From an uncultured Prevotellaceae bacterium (GTDB lineage: Bacteria; Bacteroidota; Bacteroidia; Bacteroidales; Muribaculaceae), in contig CAMYCE010000055.1 of NCBI GenBank assembly GCA_947254205.1, forward strand, positions 1-13,984: 13,984 nt of DNA. The letters are read 5' to 3'. Shown piece by piece: positions 1 through 5,344 of the stretch. How positions within the stretch are numbered: the stretch's first letter is position 1; each line of letters starts with the position of its first letter. The notes below the pieces were generated by a model, which ran no database searches, was not told the DNA's origin, and was given only the letters and a program-made list of their open reading frames with translations. A program made the position numbers and the translations under genes.

Positions 1-73
1 TTTGTTGCTCAGGTACTTAAAAAGTTTAATTTATAATAGTGTTGCGGAATTAAGGCACAATAGTTATAAGACA

Positions 74-409
74 ATGAAATATATAAAAATTATAGTTTGT
101 GTTTTCACCGTTTTTCTATTTTTTTCTTGTAGCAAAGACGAAGTTTTCAATCCTTTAGAAAACACCATTTGGGTATATGAATTTAAAGAAGCAGAGCATA
201 TAGTAGATGCTAAAGCTGTTGAATATCATTTTGGAACAGATGAAGTAGCATATTATGCTATTGATAAAGATGGAAAGATTTCTCGAAGACTCGAAATATA
301 TCCTTATAAGGTAGATAAGGATGTTTTAACGATAGGACATACGAGCTGTACTCTAACTGATGAAACGTTCTATATTAATGGAAAGCTGTTTGTTAAGAAA
401 TCAAAATAA
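74..409 (+). CDS. Small predicted lipoprotein, lipocalin-like (hypothetical)
   Basis: A 111-residue protein. I chose the ATG at 74 because it starts a textbook lipoprotein signal peptide: basic start (MKYIK), hydrophobic stretch at about residues 6-17, then a lipobox ending FFSC with the lipidated cysteine at 19, followed by SKDE. Translation from the TTG at base 2 would bury this signal. The mature part begins with an NPLENTIWVYEF segment, which resembles the first strand of lipocalin-like lipoproteins common in Bacteroidales, and continues as short alternating strands. It is likely anchored to the outer membrane or periplasmic face. I do not recognise a specific function. Base composition is much more AT-rich than the rest of the window (two sampled 60-base stretches are about 20% and 32% G+C, against 58% for one in tamB), so it may be acquired. 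The gene stands alone and is closed by a terminator. Confidence 0.75.
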   Translation: MKYIKIIVCVFTVFLFFSCSKDEVFNPLENTIWVYEFKEAEHIVDAKAVEYHFGTDEVAYYAIDKDGKISRRLEIYPYKVDKDVLTIGHTSCTLTDETFYINGKLFVKKSK

Positions 410-438
410 GGATATATGTACTTGTTAAAATATAATTT

Positions 439-480
439 AAATCATGTAGGAGGTTGCAGTTTACTTCCTACATGATTTTC
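439..480 (+). terminator. Rho-independent type terminator after the lipoprotein gene
   Basis: A 13-bp perfect stem (439-451 with 466-478, arms AAATCATGTAGGA and TCCTACATGATTT) extends inward by a G-T wobble, a G-C and a T-A pair to an 8-base loop. The 3' arm runs into a short T tract, TTTT at 476-479. It lies 30 bases after the stop codon at 409. Confidence 0.85.
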
Positions 481-575
481 TTATTTAGGGTCTGCTAATC
501 AACTATAACTATCTGACGACTAGTTATTTATGTTGTATAAAATTTGGTCAATTCGCCCAAAATGACTACCTTTGG
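481..575. other. Non-coding gap before the relic region
   Basis: No gene is seen here. The only structure is a 7-bp inverted repeat, ATAACTA (505-511) and TAGTTAT (521-527), around a 9-base loop. It could be a decayed end of the neighbouring insertion-sequence fragment, but no matching copy is visible on the other side. Confidence 0.4.
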
Positions 576-803
576 ATGTTAAAACATTCAAGAATCGAGA
601 TGAAATACTACTCACAATATCGCAGTCACGACCTGTTTGAACTTCAGGAGTCACTTTCGGGATTGAGCAAATCCAACCGTTGGGTCAAGCTGGCCGACCA
701 CCTTCCCTGGGGCAGGATAGAGAAAGAATACAACAAACGCCTGAGGAACAGCCCACAATGGCGCCGGCAACAAGCCCGCCCGCATGGTGGTGGGAGCGCT
801 TCC
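576..803 (+). pseudogene. N-terminal fragment of an IS1182/IS5-type transposase, frameshifted
   Basis: Translation from 576 gives a segment with YYSQYRSHDLFELQ, SLSGLSKSNRWVKLAD and LPWGRIEKEYNKRLRN. This matches, from memory, the N-terminus of Bacteroidales IS1182/IS5-family transposases (DUF772 domain). After RLRN the expected family continuation, HNGAGNKPARMVVGAL, appears only in another forward frame. Removing one C from the CCC run at 752-754 restores it, so a single-base insertion broke the gene. Homology stops at about 800, where the sequence changes into an unrelated gene piece in the opposite direction. Only about 75 residues of a protein usually several hundred long remain, with no catalytic DDE region. 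It is a dead relic of a mobile element. Family naming is from memory, not a search. Confidence 0.7.
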
Positions 804-968
804 TCAAAGTCCATTGGGTACATCTGTAGGGTATGTTCCTCACTCGGTATGACGATTCCTTTCGTGTTTTTCTTGATGCTCACCGGCAAGCCGGTCTCGA
901 TATAGTTATAACGACCGTCTTTTGTTCTTCCACTCAAGCAGGACTTGATATATTTCCCGCTTCATCAT
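802..968 (-). pseudogene. Internally deleted relic of an AAA_14/DUF4143-type ATPase gene
   Basis: On the minus strand, ATG ATG at 968-963 starts MMKREIYQVLLEWKNK, which resembles the start of the Bacteroidales AAA_14/DUF4143 ATPases. In those proteins this stretch is followed by a Walker A loop (GARRVGKS type). Here the loop is absent. At about 919-924 the reading frame changes and the sequence jumps to DGRYNYIETGLPVSIKKN, IVIPSEE and MYPMDFEE, the middle part of the same family. The piece then stops at about 802, at the junction with the transposase fragment. An internal deletion of roughly a hundred or more codons plus 3' truncation is inferred. GATAAAGG lies just before the start codon. 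The encoded ATPase is non-functional. The family match is from memory and moderately confident. Confidence 0.55.
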
Positions 969-1065
969 AAGCCTTTATCACGTTTTTGAGGGTGTGAGAC
1001 GCAATTCTGCGTGTAGAGAGTTACACTATTTCTCACTTTTCCACCAATTTTAGCTAAATTCTTAT

Positions 1066-1073
1066 TATTTTTG
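1066..1073 (+). promoter_or_regulatory. Bacteroidota -7 promoter element upstream of the DUF5715 gene
   Basis: TATTTTTG matches the TAnnTTTG consensus, 20 bases before the ATG at 1094. No clear TTG/TTTG upstream element is seen at the usual spacing, so support rests on this one element and its position. Confidence 0.5.
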
Positions 1074-1093
1074 CACTTCACTACGATTTTGCA

Positions 1094-1744
1094 ATGAAAC
1101 TACAGTCAATCTTCAATATAGCCCTTGCCCTTGTGCTCATGCTGTGTGCCACAACTTGTGGCGATAAAGCCCACAAAGCCCATGGTGGCGCACATGATAA
1201 AAAGCAGGAAAAGCCCTTCCGCTACGACGACTTGCAACCCCAGCAACTTGCAGCCGCCCAAAAGTTTGGCATTCAGCCCATAGAGAATCGTGATACCGAT
1301 TTTTCAAAAATCACGCAGTTGGAGAAAATTGAAGATTGCGACCTCTATGAGGTGGAATATTTGTCGCACTCGGTGCCCTATCTCACCCACAATGCCAAGA
1401 AGTTGCTCGACCGCATTGCTCGTGATTTTCAAGACTCGTTGCGCCTGCGAGGGGTGAGGCTCGAAAAGATTGTAGTGACATCGGTGTTGCGCACCACCAC
1501 CGATGTGAAGCACCTGCAACGTGTCAACTCCAATGCCGTGCCACAATCAACCCATTGCTATGGCACAACCTTCGATATTGCTCACAATCACTTCAATGCC
1601 GTGAATCGTGAAGGGGTGGAATTGCCCTATATCGAGCAAAAAAAGATTCTTGCCCATGTGCTCTATCGCTTGCGCATGCAGGGCTTGTGCTATGTGCTGT
1701 GTGAGGAACGTCAGCCTTGTTTCCACATCACCAGCAATCGATAA
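1094..1744 (+). CDS. DUF5715 family exported protein, M15-like zinc peptidase fold
   Basis: A 216-residue protein with an N-terminal export signal (hydrophobic residues 6-21). Cysteine 22 follows ATT, which is not a canonical lipobox, so lipidation is uncertain. A His/Lys-rich linker (about residues 25-40) precedes the domain. The C-terminal half carries SVLRTTTD (130-137), then QSTHCYGTTFDIAH (151-164), and ends with CFHITS (209-214). This is the arrangement of M15 D-Ala-D-Ala carboxypeptidase-like enzymes: a zinc-binding His (H154) in S-x-H-x-x-G, Asp (D161), and a final His (H211). Bacteroidota members of this type are classified as DUF5715. It probably acts on cell-wall peptides in the periplasm, but that role is inferred. 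It has its own upstream promoter element and a separate promoter follows it, so it is probably transcribed alone. No hairpin terminator is seen, only a T-run at 1756-1763. Confidence 0.78.
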   Translation: MKLQSIFNIALALVLMLCATTCGDKAHKAHGGAHDKKQEKPFRYDDLQPQQLAAAQKFGIQPIENRDTDFSKITQLEKIEDCDLYEVEYLSHSVPYLTHNAKKLLDRIARDFQDSLRLRGVRLEKIVVTSVLRTTTDVKHLQRVNSNAVPQSTHCYGTTFDIAHNHFNAVNREGVELPYIEQKKILAHVLYRLRMQGLCYVLCEERQPCFHITSNR

Positions 1745-1833
1745 TCACCTCCCCCTTTTTTTTGATGTGTCGACTTGTTGAGGGTTGATTTGATTGTTTT
1801 GTGCGATTTGTTTTCTTGAAAGTTGAGTGAATG

Positions 1834-1865
1834 CTTGTGAGAGGCAATTTTTCTTTGTATTTTCG
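1834..1865 (+). promoter_or_regulatory. Promoter of the folP-cdaA-DUF3109 group
   Basis: CTTG at 1834-1837 and TATTTTCG at 1858-1865 (one mismatch to TAnnTTTG) are 20 bases apart, the usual Bacteroidota spacing. It lies downstream of the ATG at 1831, which argues against that ATG as the folP start and for the GTG at 1909. Confidence 0.55.
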
Positions 1866-1908
1866 CACAACCAAATCTTTTTATTGTAATTTAAATCTTG
1901 AAACAACA

Positions 1909-2766
1909 GTGACTCATTTCACCCCATTTTCCTTGCATCTCAGCCACAATCGAGTTTTTGCTATCAACCGTCCGCAGGTGATGGCGATATTAAACGTAAC
2001 TCCCGACTCGTTTTTTTGTGATAGCCGTTGCGACAGCGTGAGCAAAATAGAGCAACGCGTGCAACGCATTGTTGATGAAGGGGCCGACATGATTGATATT
2101 GGGGCCTACTCGACTCGTTCCGGTGCCCCCGATGTGCCCGTTCAAGAGGAGATTACTCGCTTGCGTCGTGGCATGGAGGTGGTGAAGCGTTTAGCCCCCC
2201 ACATGGTGGTGTCGGTCGACACTTTTAGGGCACAAGTGGCCAAGTGTTGTGTAGAAGAAATGGGGGTGCACATCATCAACGACGTGTCGGGTGGCACGCT
2301 CGACGATGCCATGTTTGACACTGTGGCACAGTTGCAGGTGCCCTACATTCTCATGCACATGCGTGGCACTCCTGCCACCATGCTGCAACTCACCCACTAC
2401 GACAAGCCCGTGGCACAAGCGGTGATCGAAGACTTGCAGGGCAAGCTCGACAACCTCAAGGCCAAAGGGGCTGGCGATGTGATTCTTGACCCTGGATTTG
2501 GATTTAGCAAAACAGTTGAACAAAACTTTGAGTTGTTCAGGCATCTCGATGATTTTCACGAGTTAAACTTACCCCTGCTTGTGGGTATATCTCGCAAGAC
2601 GATGATATATAAGACTTTTGATTGCACTCCTGTGGAGTCGCTCAATGGCACCACGGTGCTCAACACACTTGCCATGTTGCATGGCTCCCACATTGTGAGG
2701 GTGCACGATGTGAAGGCCGCTGTTGAGGCACGTCGCCTCATTGAGCTTGCCGAACAATCGATGTAG
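1909..2766 (+). CDS. folP: Dihydropteroate synthase
   Basis: Condenses 6-hydroxymethyl-7,8-dihydropterin diphosphate with p-aminobenzoate to make dihydropteroate in folate synthesis; cytosolic; the target of sulfonamides. From the GTG at 1909 the protein has 285 residues, normal for the family. All signature blocks are present: MAILNVTPDSFF (25-36), GADMIDIGAYSTRSGA (58-73), VSVDTF (101-106), INDVSGG (123-129), the DPGFGFSK pterin-site loop (194-201), GISRK (226-230) and RVHD (264-267). An in-frame ATG at 1831 would add 26 residues with no family similarity and would overlap the promoter, so I prefer GTG; the exact start is uncertain. It leads a probable operon, with cdaA 44 bases downstream. 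Confidence 0.95.
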   Translation: MTHFTPFSLHLSHNRVFAINRPQVMAILNVTPDSFFCDSRCDSVSKIEQRVQRIVDEGADMIDIGAYSTRSGAPDVPVQEEITRLRRGMEVVKRLAPHMVVSVDTFRAQVAKCCVEEMGVHIINDVSGGTLDDAMFDTVAQLQVPYILMHMRGTPATMLQLTHYDKPVAQAVIEDLQGKLDNLKAKGAGDVILDPGFGFSKTVEQNFELFRHLDDFHELNLPLLVGISRKTMIYKTFDCTPVESLNGTTVLNTLAMLHGSHIVRVHDVKAAVEARRLIELAEQSM

Positions 2767-2810
2767 AAACACGTCAAGCCCATCACTAATTTTCAATACC
2801 AATTTTGCCC

Positions 2811-3587
2811 ATGGATTCGATTCTTAGTTTTATAGGTTTCAAAGACATTGCCGACATTTTGCTGGTGGCAACCCTGCTCTTTTATCTCTATCGCACCATG
2901 AAAGACTCGGGCTCCATCAACATTTTTGTGGGTGTGCTGTCGTTTGTGATCACATGGATTGTGCTCTATAAGATTCTCGACATGCAACTCATAGGCACCA
3001 TTATGGATAAATTTATCGATATTGGCCTATTCATTGTTGTGATTTTGTTTCAAGACCAAATACGCCGTTTCTTGAGCCAAATTGGGTCGCACAATCGCTG
3101 GAAATTTATGCGCAAAATTTTTCACAAGGCCGAGCAAAGCAACAAGCAACGCTGGATTATGCCCATCGTGTATGCCTGCATGAGCATGTCGCGCTCCAAG
3201 ACGGGAGCCCTCATCGTGATTCAGCAGTCGATGCCACTCGACGACTATGCCCACACCGGCGATGTGATAGATGCCAATATCAATAATCGGCTCATTGAGA
3301 ATATTTTTTTCAAGAACAGCCCGTTGCACGATGGTGCCGTTATCATTTGCAAAGACAAGGTGGTGTCGGCAGGTTGCATTTTGCCCGTGTCACACGACAC
3401 CGACTTGCCACGCTATTTGGGCTTGCGCCACCGCTCGGCATTGGGCATTGCTCAGGCAACCGATGCCATTGCCATTGTAGTGTCGGAGGAAACGGGCAAC
3501 ATCTCCTATGCCCACAAGGGCGAAATTCACGTCAAGCTATCGAGCACCGAGCTTGAGCACAGCCTTTCGGCCCTCATTCAAGCATAG
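2811..3587 (+). CDS. cdaA: Membrane diadenylate cyclase (CdaA/DisA_N type)
   Basis: Makes the second messenger c-di-AMP from two ATP. The 258-residue protein has three N-terminal membrane segments (about 13-28, 36-56, 60-81), a short linker and a DisA_N cyclase domain. The catalytic signatures are intact: LHDGAV (172-177) and LRHRSALG (205-212), with TGALIVI (131-137) and SEETG (225-229) at the expected places. I use the ATG at 2811; the TTG two codons earlier (2805) is less likely. In Firmicutes cdaA is normally followed by ybbR and glmM. Here neither is present; it sits between folP and a DUF3109 gene. Spacing to folP (44 bases) suggests co-transcription. In Bacteroidota this gene is often annotated as a TIGR00159 family protein. 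Confidence 0.94.
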   Translation: MDSILSFIGFKDIADILLVATLLFYLYRTMKDSGSINIFVGVLSFVITWIVLYKILDMQLIGTIMDKFIDIGLFIVVILFQDQIRRFLSQIGSHNRWKFMRKIFHKAEQSNKQRWIMPIVYACMSMSRSKTGALIVIQQSMPLDDYAHTGDVIDANINNRLIENIFFKNSPLHDGAVIICKDKVVSAGCILPVSHDTDLPRYLGLRHRSALGIAQATDAIAIVVSEETGNISYAHKGEIHVKLSSTELEHSLSALIQA

Positions 3588-3642
3588 GGGTGGTGGGGTA
3601 GTAGATTTTAGTTTTTCATCTTCAAAACACAGTGTAAATATA

Positions 3643-4245
3643 ATGTCTGATATTCAAGGCATGTTTGAAATTGGCGACACGCTGGTGAGCCTCGACTTGG
3701 CCGAGCGTTTCTTTTGTTGCAGCATCGATGCTTGCAAGGGAGCGTGTTGCATCGAGGGCGATGAAGGTGCCCCCATCACACAAGAGGAATATGAAAAACT
3801 CAAGCAGGTGTTGCCTGTGGTGTGGGACGACCTCTTGCCTCGTGCCCAAGATCAAATCGAAGAAAATGGAGTGGGCTATCTCGATCCCGAAGGCGAGCTG
3901 GTCACGCAAATTGTTGATGGCAAAAATTGCGTGTTCTCGACCTATCTGCCCGGTGGGGTGTGCATCTGTGCCATCGACAAGGCCTACCGAGAGGGCAAAC
4001 TCGATTGGCGCAAACCCATATCGTGCTATCTCTATCCGGTGAGGGTGAAGAAATTCCAAACGTTCACAGCCGTGAACTATGATCGCTGGAAAATATGCAA
4101 AAGTGCCGAGGTGATGGGGCGCAAGAGCAAAATGCGACTCTATGAGTTTCTCAAAGAACCACTCATTGAACGATTTGGAGAAGAGTGGTATCAAGAGCTT
4201 GAAGCCAACTGCCAGCTCTACATCAAAACCTACCTCGAAGATTAA
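3643..4245 (+). CDS. DUF3109 family cysteine-rich protein
   Basis: A 200-residue soluble protein without a signal peptide. I start at the ATG at 3643; upstream in-frame codons overlap cdaA and encode no family-like sequence. The N-terminus has a dense cysteine cluster, FFCCSIDACKGACC (C25, C26, C31, C35, C36), with further cysteines at 96, 107, 109, 128, 152 and 190. GGVCICAID and PISCYLYPVR segments resemble DUF3109 and, more distantly, the YkgJ-type zinc/iron-binding cysteine proteins. Metal or Fe-S binding is therefore plausible but unproven, and I know of no established reaction. It lies 55 bases after cdaA with no terminator between, so it is probably the last gene of the folP operon. 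Confidence 0.82.
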   Translation: MSDIQGMFEIGDTLVSLDLAERFFCCSIDACKGACCIEGDEGAPITQEEYEKLKQVLPVVWDDLLPRAQDQIEENGVGYLDPEGELVTQIVDGKNCVFSTYLPGGVCICAIDKAYREGKLDWRKPISCYLYPVRVKKFQTFTAVNYDRWKICKSAEVMGRKSKMRLYEFLKEPLIERFGEEWYQELEANCQLYIKTYLED

Positions 4246-4294
4246 CACTTACACCTGCATGGACATTTTTTTTATAGGTTTAAATCTTTGACTA

Positions 4295-4326
4295 CTTGCA
4301 CACAAGTATTTTTTTTAATAACTTTG
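4295..4326 (+). promoter_or_regulatory. Promoter of rplS
   Basis: CTTG at 4295-4298, then 20 bases, then TAACTTTG at 4319-4326, an exact match to TAnnTTTG. Transcription should start near 4331-4335, giving a leader of about 80 bases. Confidence 0.75.
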
Positions 4327-4332
4327 CACCGC

Positions 4333-4398
4333 TTTTCGTAACCTCTGTTGGGAAAAAGTGTGGCCCTTGTATGTTGCGAAAACGTTATAGTACTATAA
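4333..4398 (+). promoter_or_regulatory. Structured 5' leader of rplS, candidate cis-regulatory RNA
   Basis: TTTTCGTAAC (4333-4342) pairs over 10 positions (one G-U) with GTTGCGAAAA (4373-4382), enclosing a 30-base loop in which GGG (4350-4352) can pair with CCC (4364-4366). Immediately after comes a perfect 14-base palindrome, TTATAGTACTATAA (4385-4398), ending 13 bases before the ATG. The 5' arm begins almost at the predicted transcript start. Ribosomal protein genes often use such leaders for feedback control. Whether this one binds L19 is inference. The palindrome could instead be a DNA operator. Confidence 0.5.
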
Positions 4399-4411
4399 AA
4401 TTAAGATTAAA

Positions 4412-4786
4412 ATGGACTTAATTAAACTCGTAGAGCAAGAATTTGCTTCCGAAAACAAACTTCCCGATTTCCTCCCCGGCGACACTGTAACAGTGGCCTA
4501 TCGCATTAAAGAAGGTAACAAAGAGCGTATTCAGCAATATCGCGGTGTTGTTATCAAAATCACTGGCGAAGGTGGCAAAAAACGCTTCACCGTGCGCAAA
4601 ATAAGCAACGGCATTGGTGTTGAGCGCATTTTCCCCATGGATTCTCCTTTCATCGACCATGTTGATGTGAACATGCACGGTCGTGTGCGTCGCGCCAAGT
4701 TGTACTACTTGCGTGGTCTCACAGGCAAGAAGGCTCGCATTAAGGAACGTCGTGTTGTGGGTAAGCAAGTAAAGGAAAGCAAGTAA
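4412..4786 (+). CDS. rplS: 50S ribosomal protein L19
   Basis: A 124-residue basic protein of normal L19 length, located at the 30S-50S interface of the ribosome. The family landmarks are clear: LPDFLPGDTVTVAYRIKEG (18-36), IQQYRGVVIKI near 40-50, FTVRKISNGIGVERIFP near 59-75, VRRAKLYYLRGLTGKKARIKE near 92-112, and a lysine-rich tail. It forms a single-gene unit, with its own promoter and leader upstream and a strong terminator 38 bases after the stop codon. In many other bacteria rplS follows rpsP-rimM-trmD; here it stands apart from them. Confidence 0.97.
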   Translation: MDLIKLVEQEFASENKLPDFLPGDTVTVAYRIKEGNKERIQQYRGVVIKITGEGGKKRFTVRKISNGIGVERIFPMDSPFIDHVDVNMHGRVRRAKLYYLRGLTGKKARIKERRVVGKQVKESK

Positions 4787-4823
4787 AAAAAAGTTACTGC
4801 TCGTTTCTTTAACGATATTTTTG

Positions 4824-4866
4824 ACTAAGAGTTGTTGCACAAGCTGTGGCAACTCTTAGTTTTTTT
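4824..4866 (+). terminator. Rho-independent terminator of rplS
   Basis: An 11-bp perfect stem (ACTAAGAGTTG, 4824-4834, with CAACTCTTAGT, 4850-4860). An inner CACA/TGTG helix caps the loop. The 3' arm continues into a run of seven T (4860-4866). Confidence 0.92.
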
Positions 4867-5046
4867 GTGGCTGGAATGAAATGAGAATGTGCCATATTGT
4901 CCTCAATAAATTTTGAGCATGGTCTTATGGTGCGATGCCTAATGACATAGCATAAAACGATATAGTTCTATCCCCCCCCCCTTATTCAGAAATCAAGTCG
5001 TTAGGGGAGGGGGAGTAAAGGGCTCGTTTAGCCACTTATGGGGGTC
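4867..5046. other. Non-coding gap with facing C and G tracts
   Basis: No gene is seen. The stretch contains ten consecutive C (4972-4981) and, 22 bases on, GGGGAGGGGG (5004-5013). Their RNA or DNA strands could pair with a single mismatch. Neither tract lies in a reading frame. The C10 run is a likely place for length variation or sequencing error. Confidence 0.55.
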
Positions 5047-5160
5047 TCACGTGTTATAGCCTTTGCAATACTTGTCCGTACCGACCTTACGGACGATTTT
5101 CTTGACGTTTTCTTTGGGCAAGATGCCGATTGCTTGCGCAAAAAGTGTTATATTTGCCAT
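5047..5160 (-). pseudogene. N-terminal relic of an IS4-type transposase
   Basis: On the minus strand, ATG at 5160 begins a 37-codon frame: MANITLFAQAIGILPKENVK, then KIVRKVGTDKYCKGYNT, then TGA. From memory this matches the start of Bacteroidales IS4-family transposases, which continue KGYN-(T/S)-W. Here the sequence diverges right where the W codon should be (ACG TGA instead of ACG TGG), and nothing transposase-like follows. The rest of the element, including the catalytic DDE domain and the far end, is missing. A 7-bp hairpin (GTCCGTA 5074-5080 with TACGGAC 5088-5094) inside it is a consequence of this coding sequence. The family identity is fairly confident but not verified by search. Confidence 0.62.
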
Positions 5161-5162
5161 AA

Positions 5163-5219
5163 GAAGCTGAGTTTTTTTCTCTTTACCAAGGTAAGCATTT
5201 TTCCCCGGTTTTCAGCTTC
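5163..5219. repeat. Short inverted repeats beside the IS4-type relic
   Basis: GAAGCTGA (5163-5170) and TCAGCTTC (5212-5219) form an 8-bp inverted pair. Between them TTACC (5183-5187) and GGTAA (5190-5194) form another small inverted pair. They lie just upstream of the relic's start codon and might be what is left of the element's end or of its promoter region. No matching far end is present. Confidence 0.35.
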
Positions 5220-5256
5220 CTTTTTTCATTGAATCCAAAAATTATTGAGGACAATA

Positions 5257-5288
5257 TTGGAGAATGTGAGATTTATTTATTAAATTTG
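5257..5288 (+). promoter_or_regulatory. Promoter of the tamB-tamL operon
   Basis: TTG at 5257-5259, a 21-base spacer, then TAAATTTG at 5281-5288, an exact TAnnTTTG match. It lies 56 bases before the tamB start codon and downstream of the IS relic. Confidence 0.62.
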
Positions 5289-5344
5289 TTGATTAATTGT
5301 GATTGCTTGGCTATTGGCCAAAATAACCTCAAAAATAGAGCCTT

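Noticed and set aside
644..937. Minus-strand open frame of 97 codons treated as an intact gene
   Set aside because: Only its first part (about 802-925) resembles an ATPase family; the rest is the antisense of the transposase fragment, and its TTG start lies inside the real but broken upstream frame.
1831..1908. N-terminal extension of folP from the ATG at 1831
   Set aside because: The extension has no similarity to dihydropteroate synthases and covers a plausible promoter at 1834-1865; GTG at 1909 gives the usual length.
3622..4248. Minus-strand open frame over the DUF3109 gene
   Set aside because: The forward frame shows a family-like cysteine pattern and sensible start; the reverse frame shows none.
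5074..5094. 7-bp hairpin followed by GATTTT as a terminator
   Set aside because: It falls within the codons of the IS4-type relic and has no upstream gene to terminate on the + strand, since rplS already has its own terminator.
5038..5232. Forward 64-codon open frame in the gap before tamB
   Set aside because: It is antisense to the IS4-type relic, and its own product has no recognisable features.
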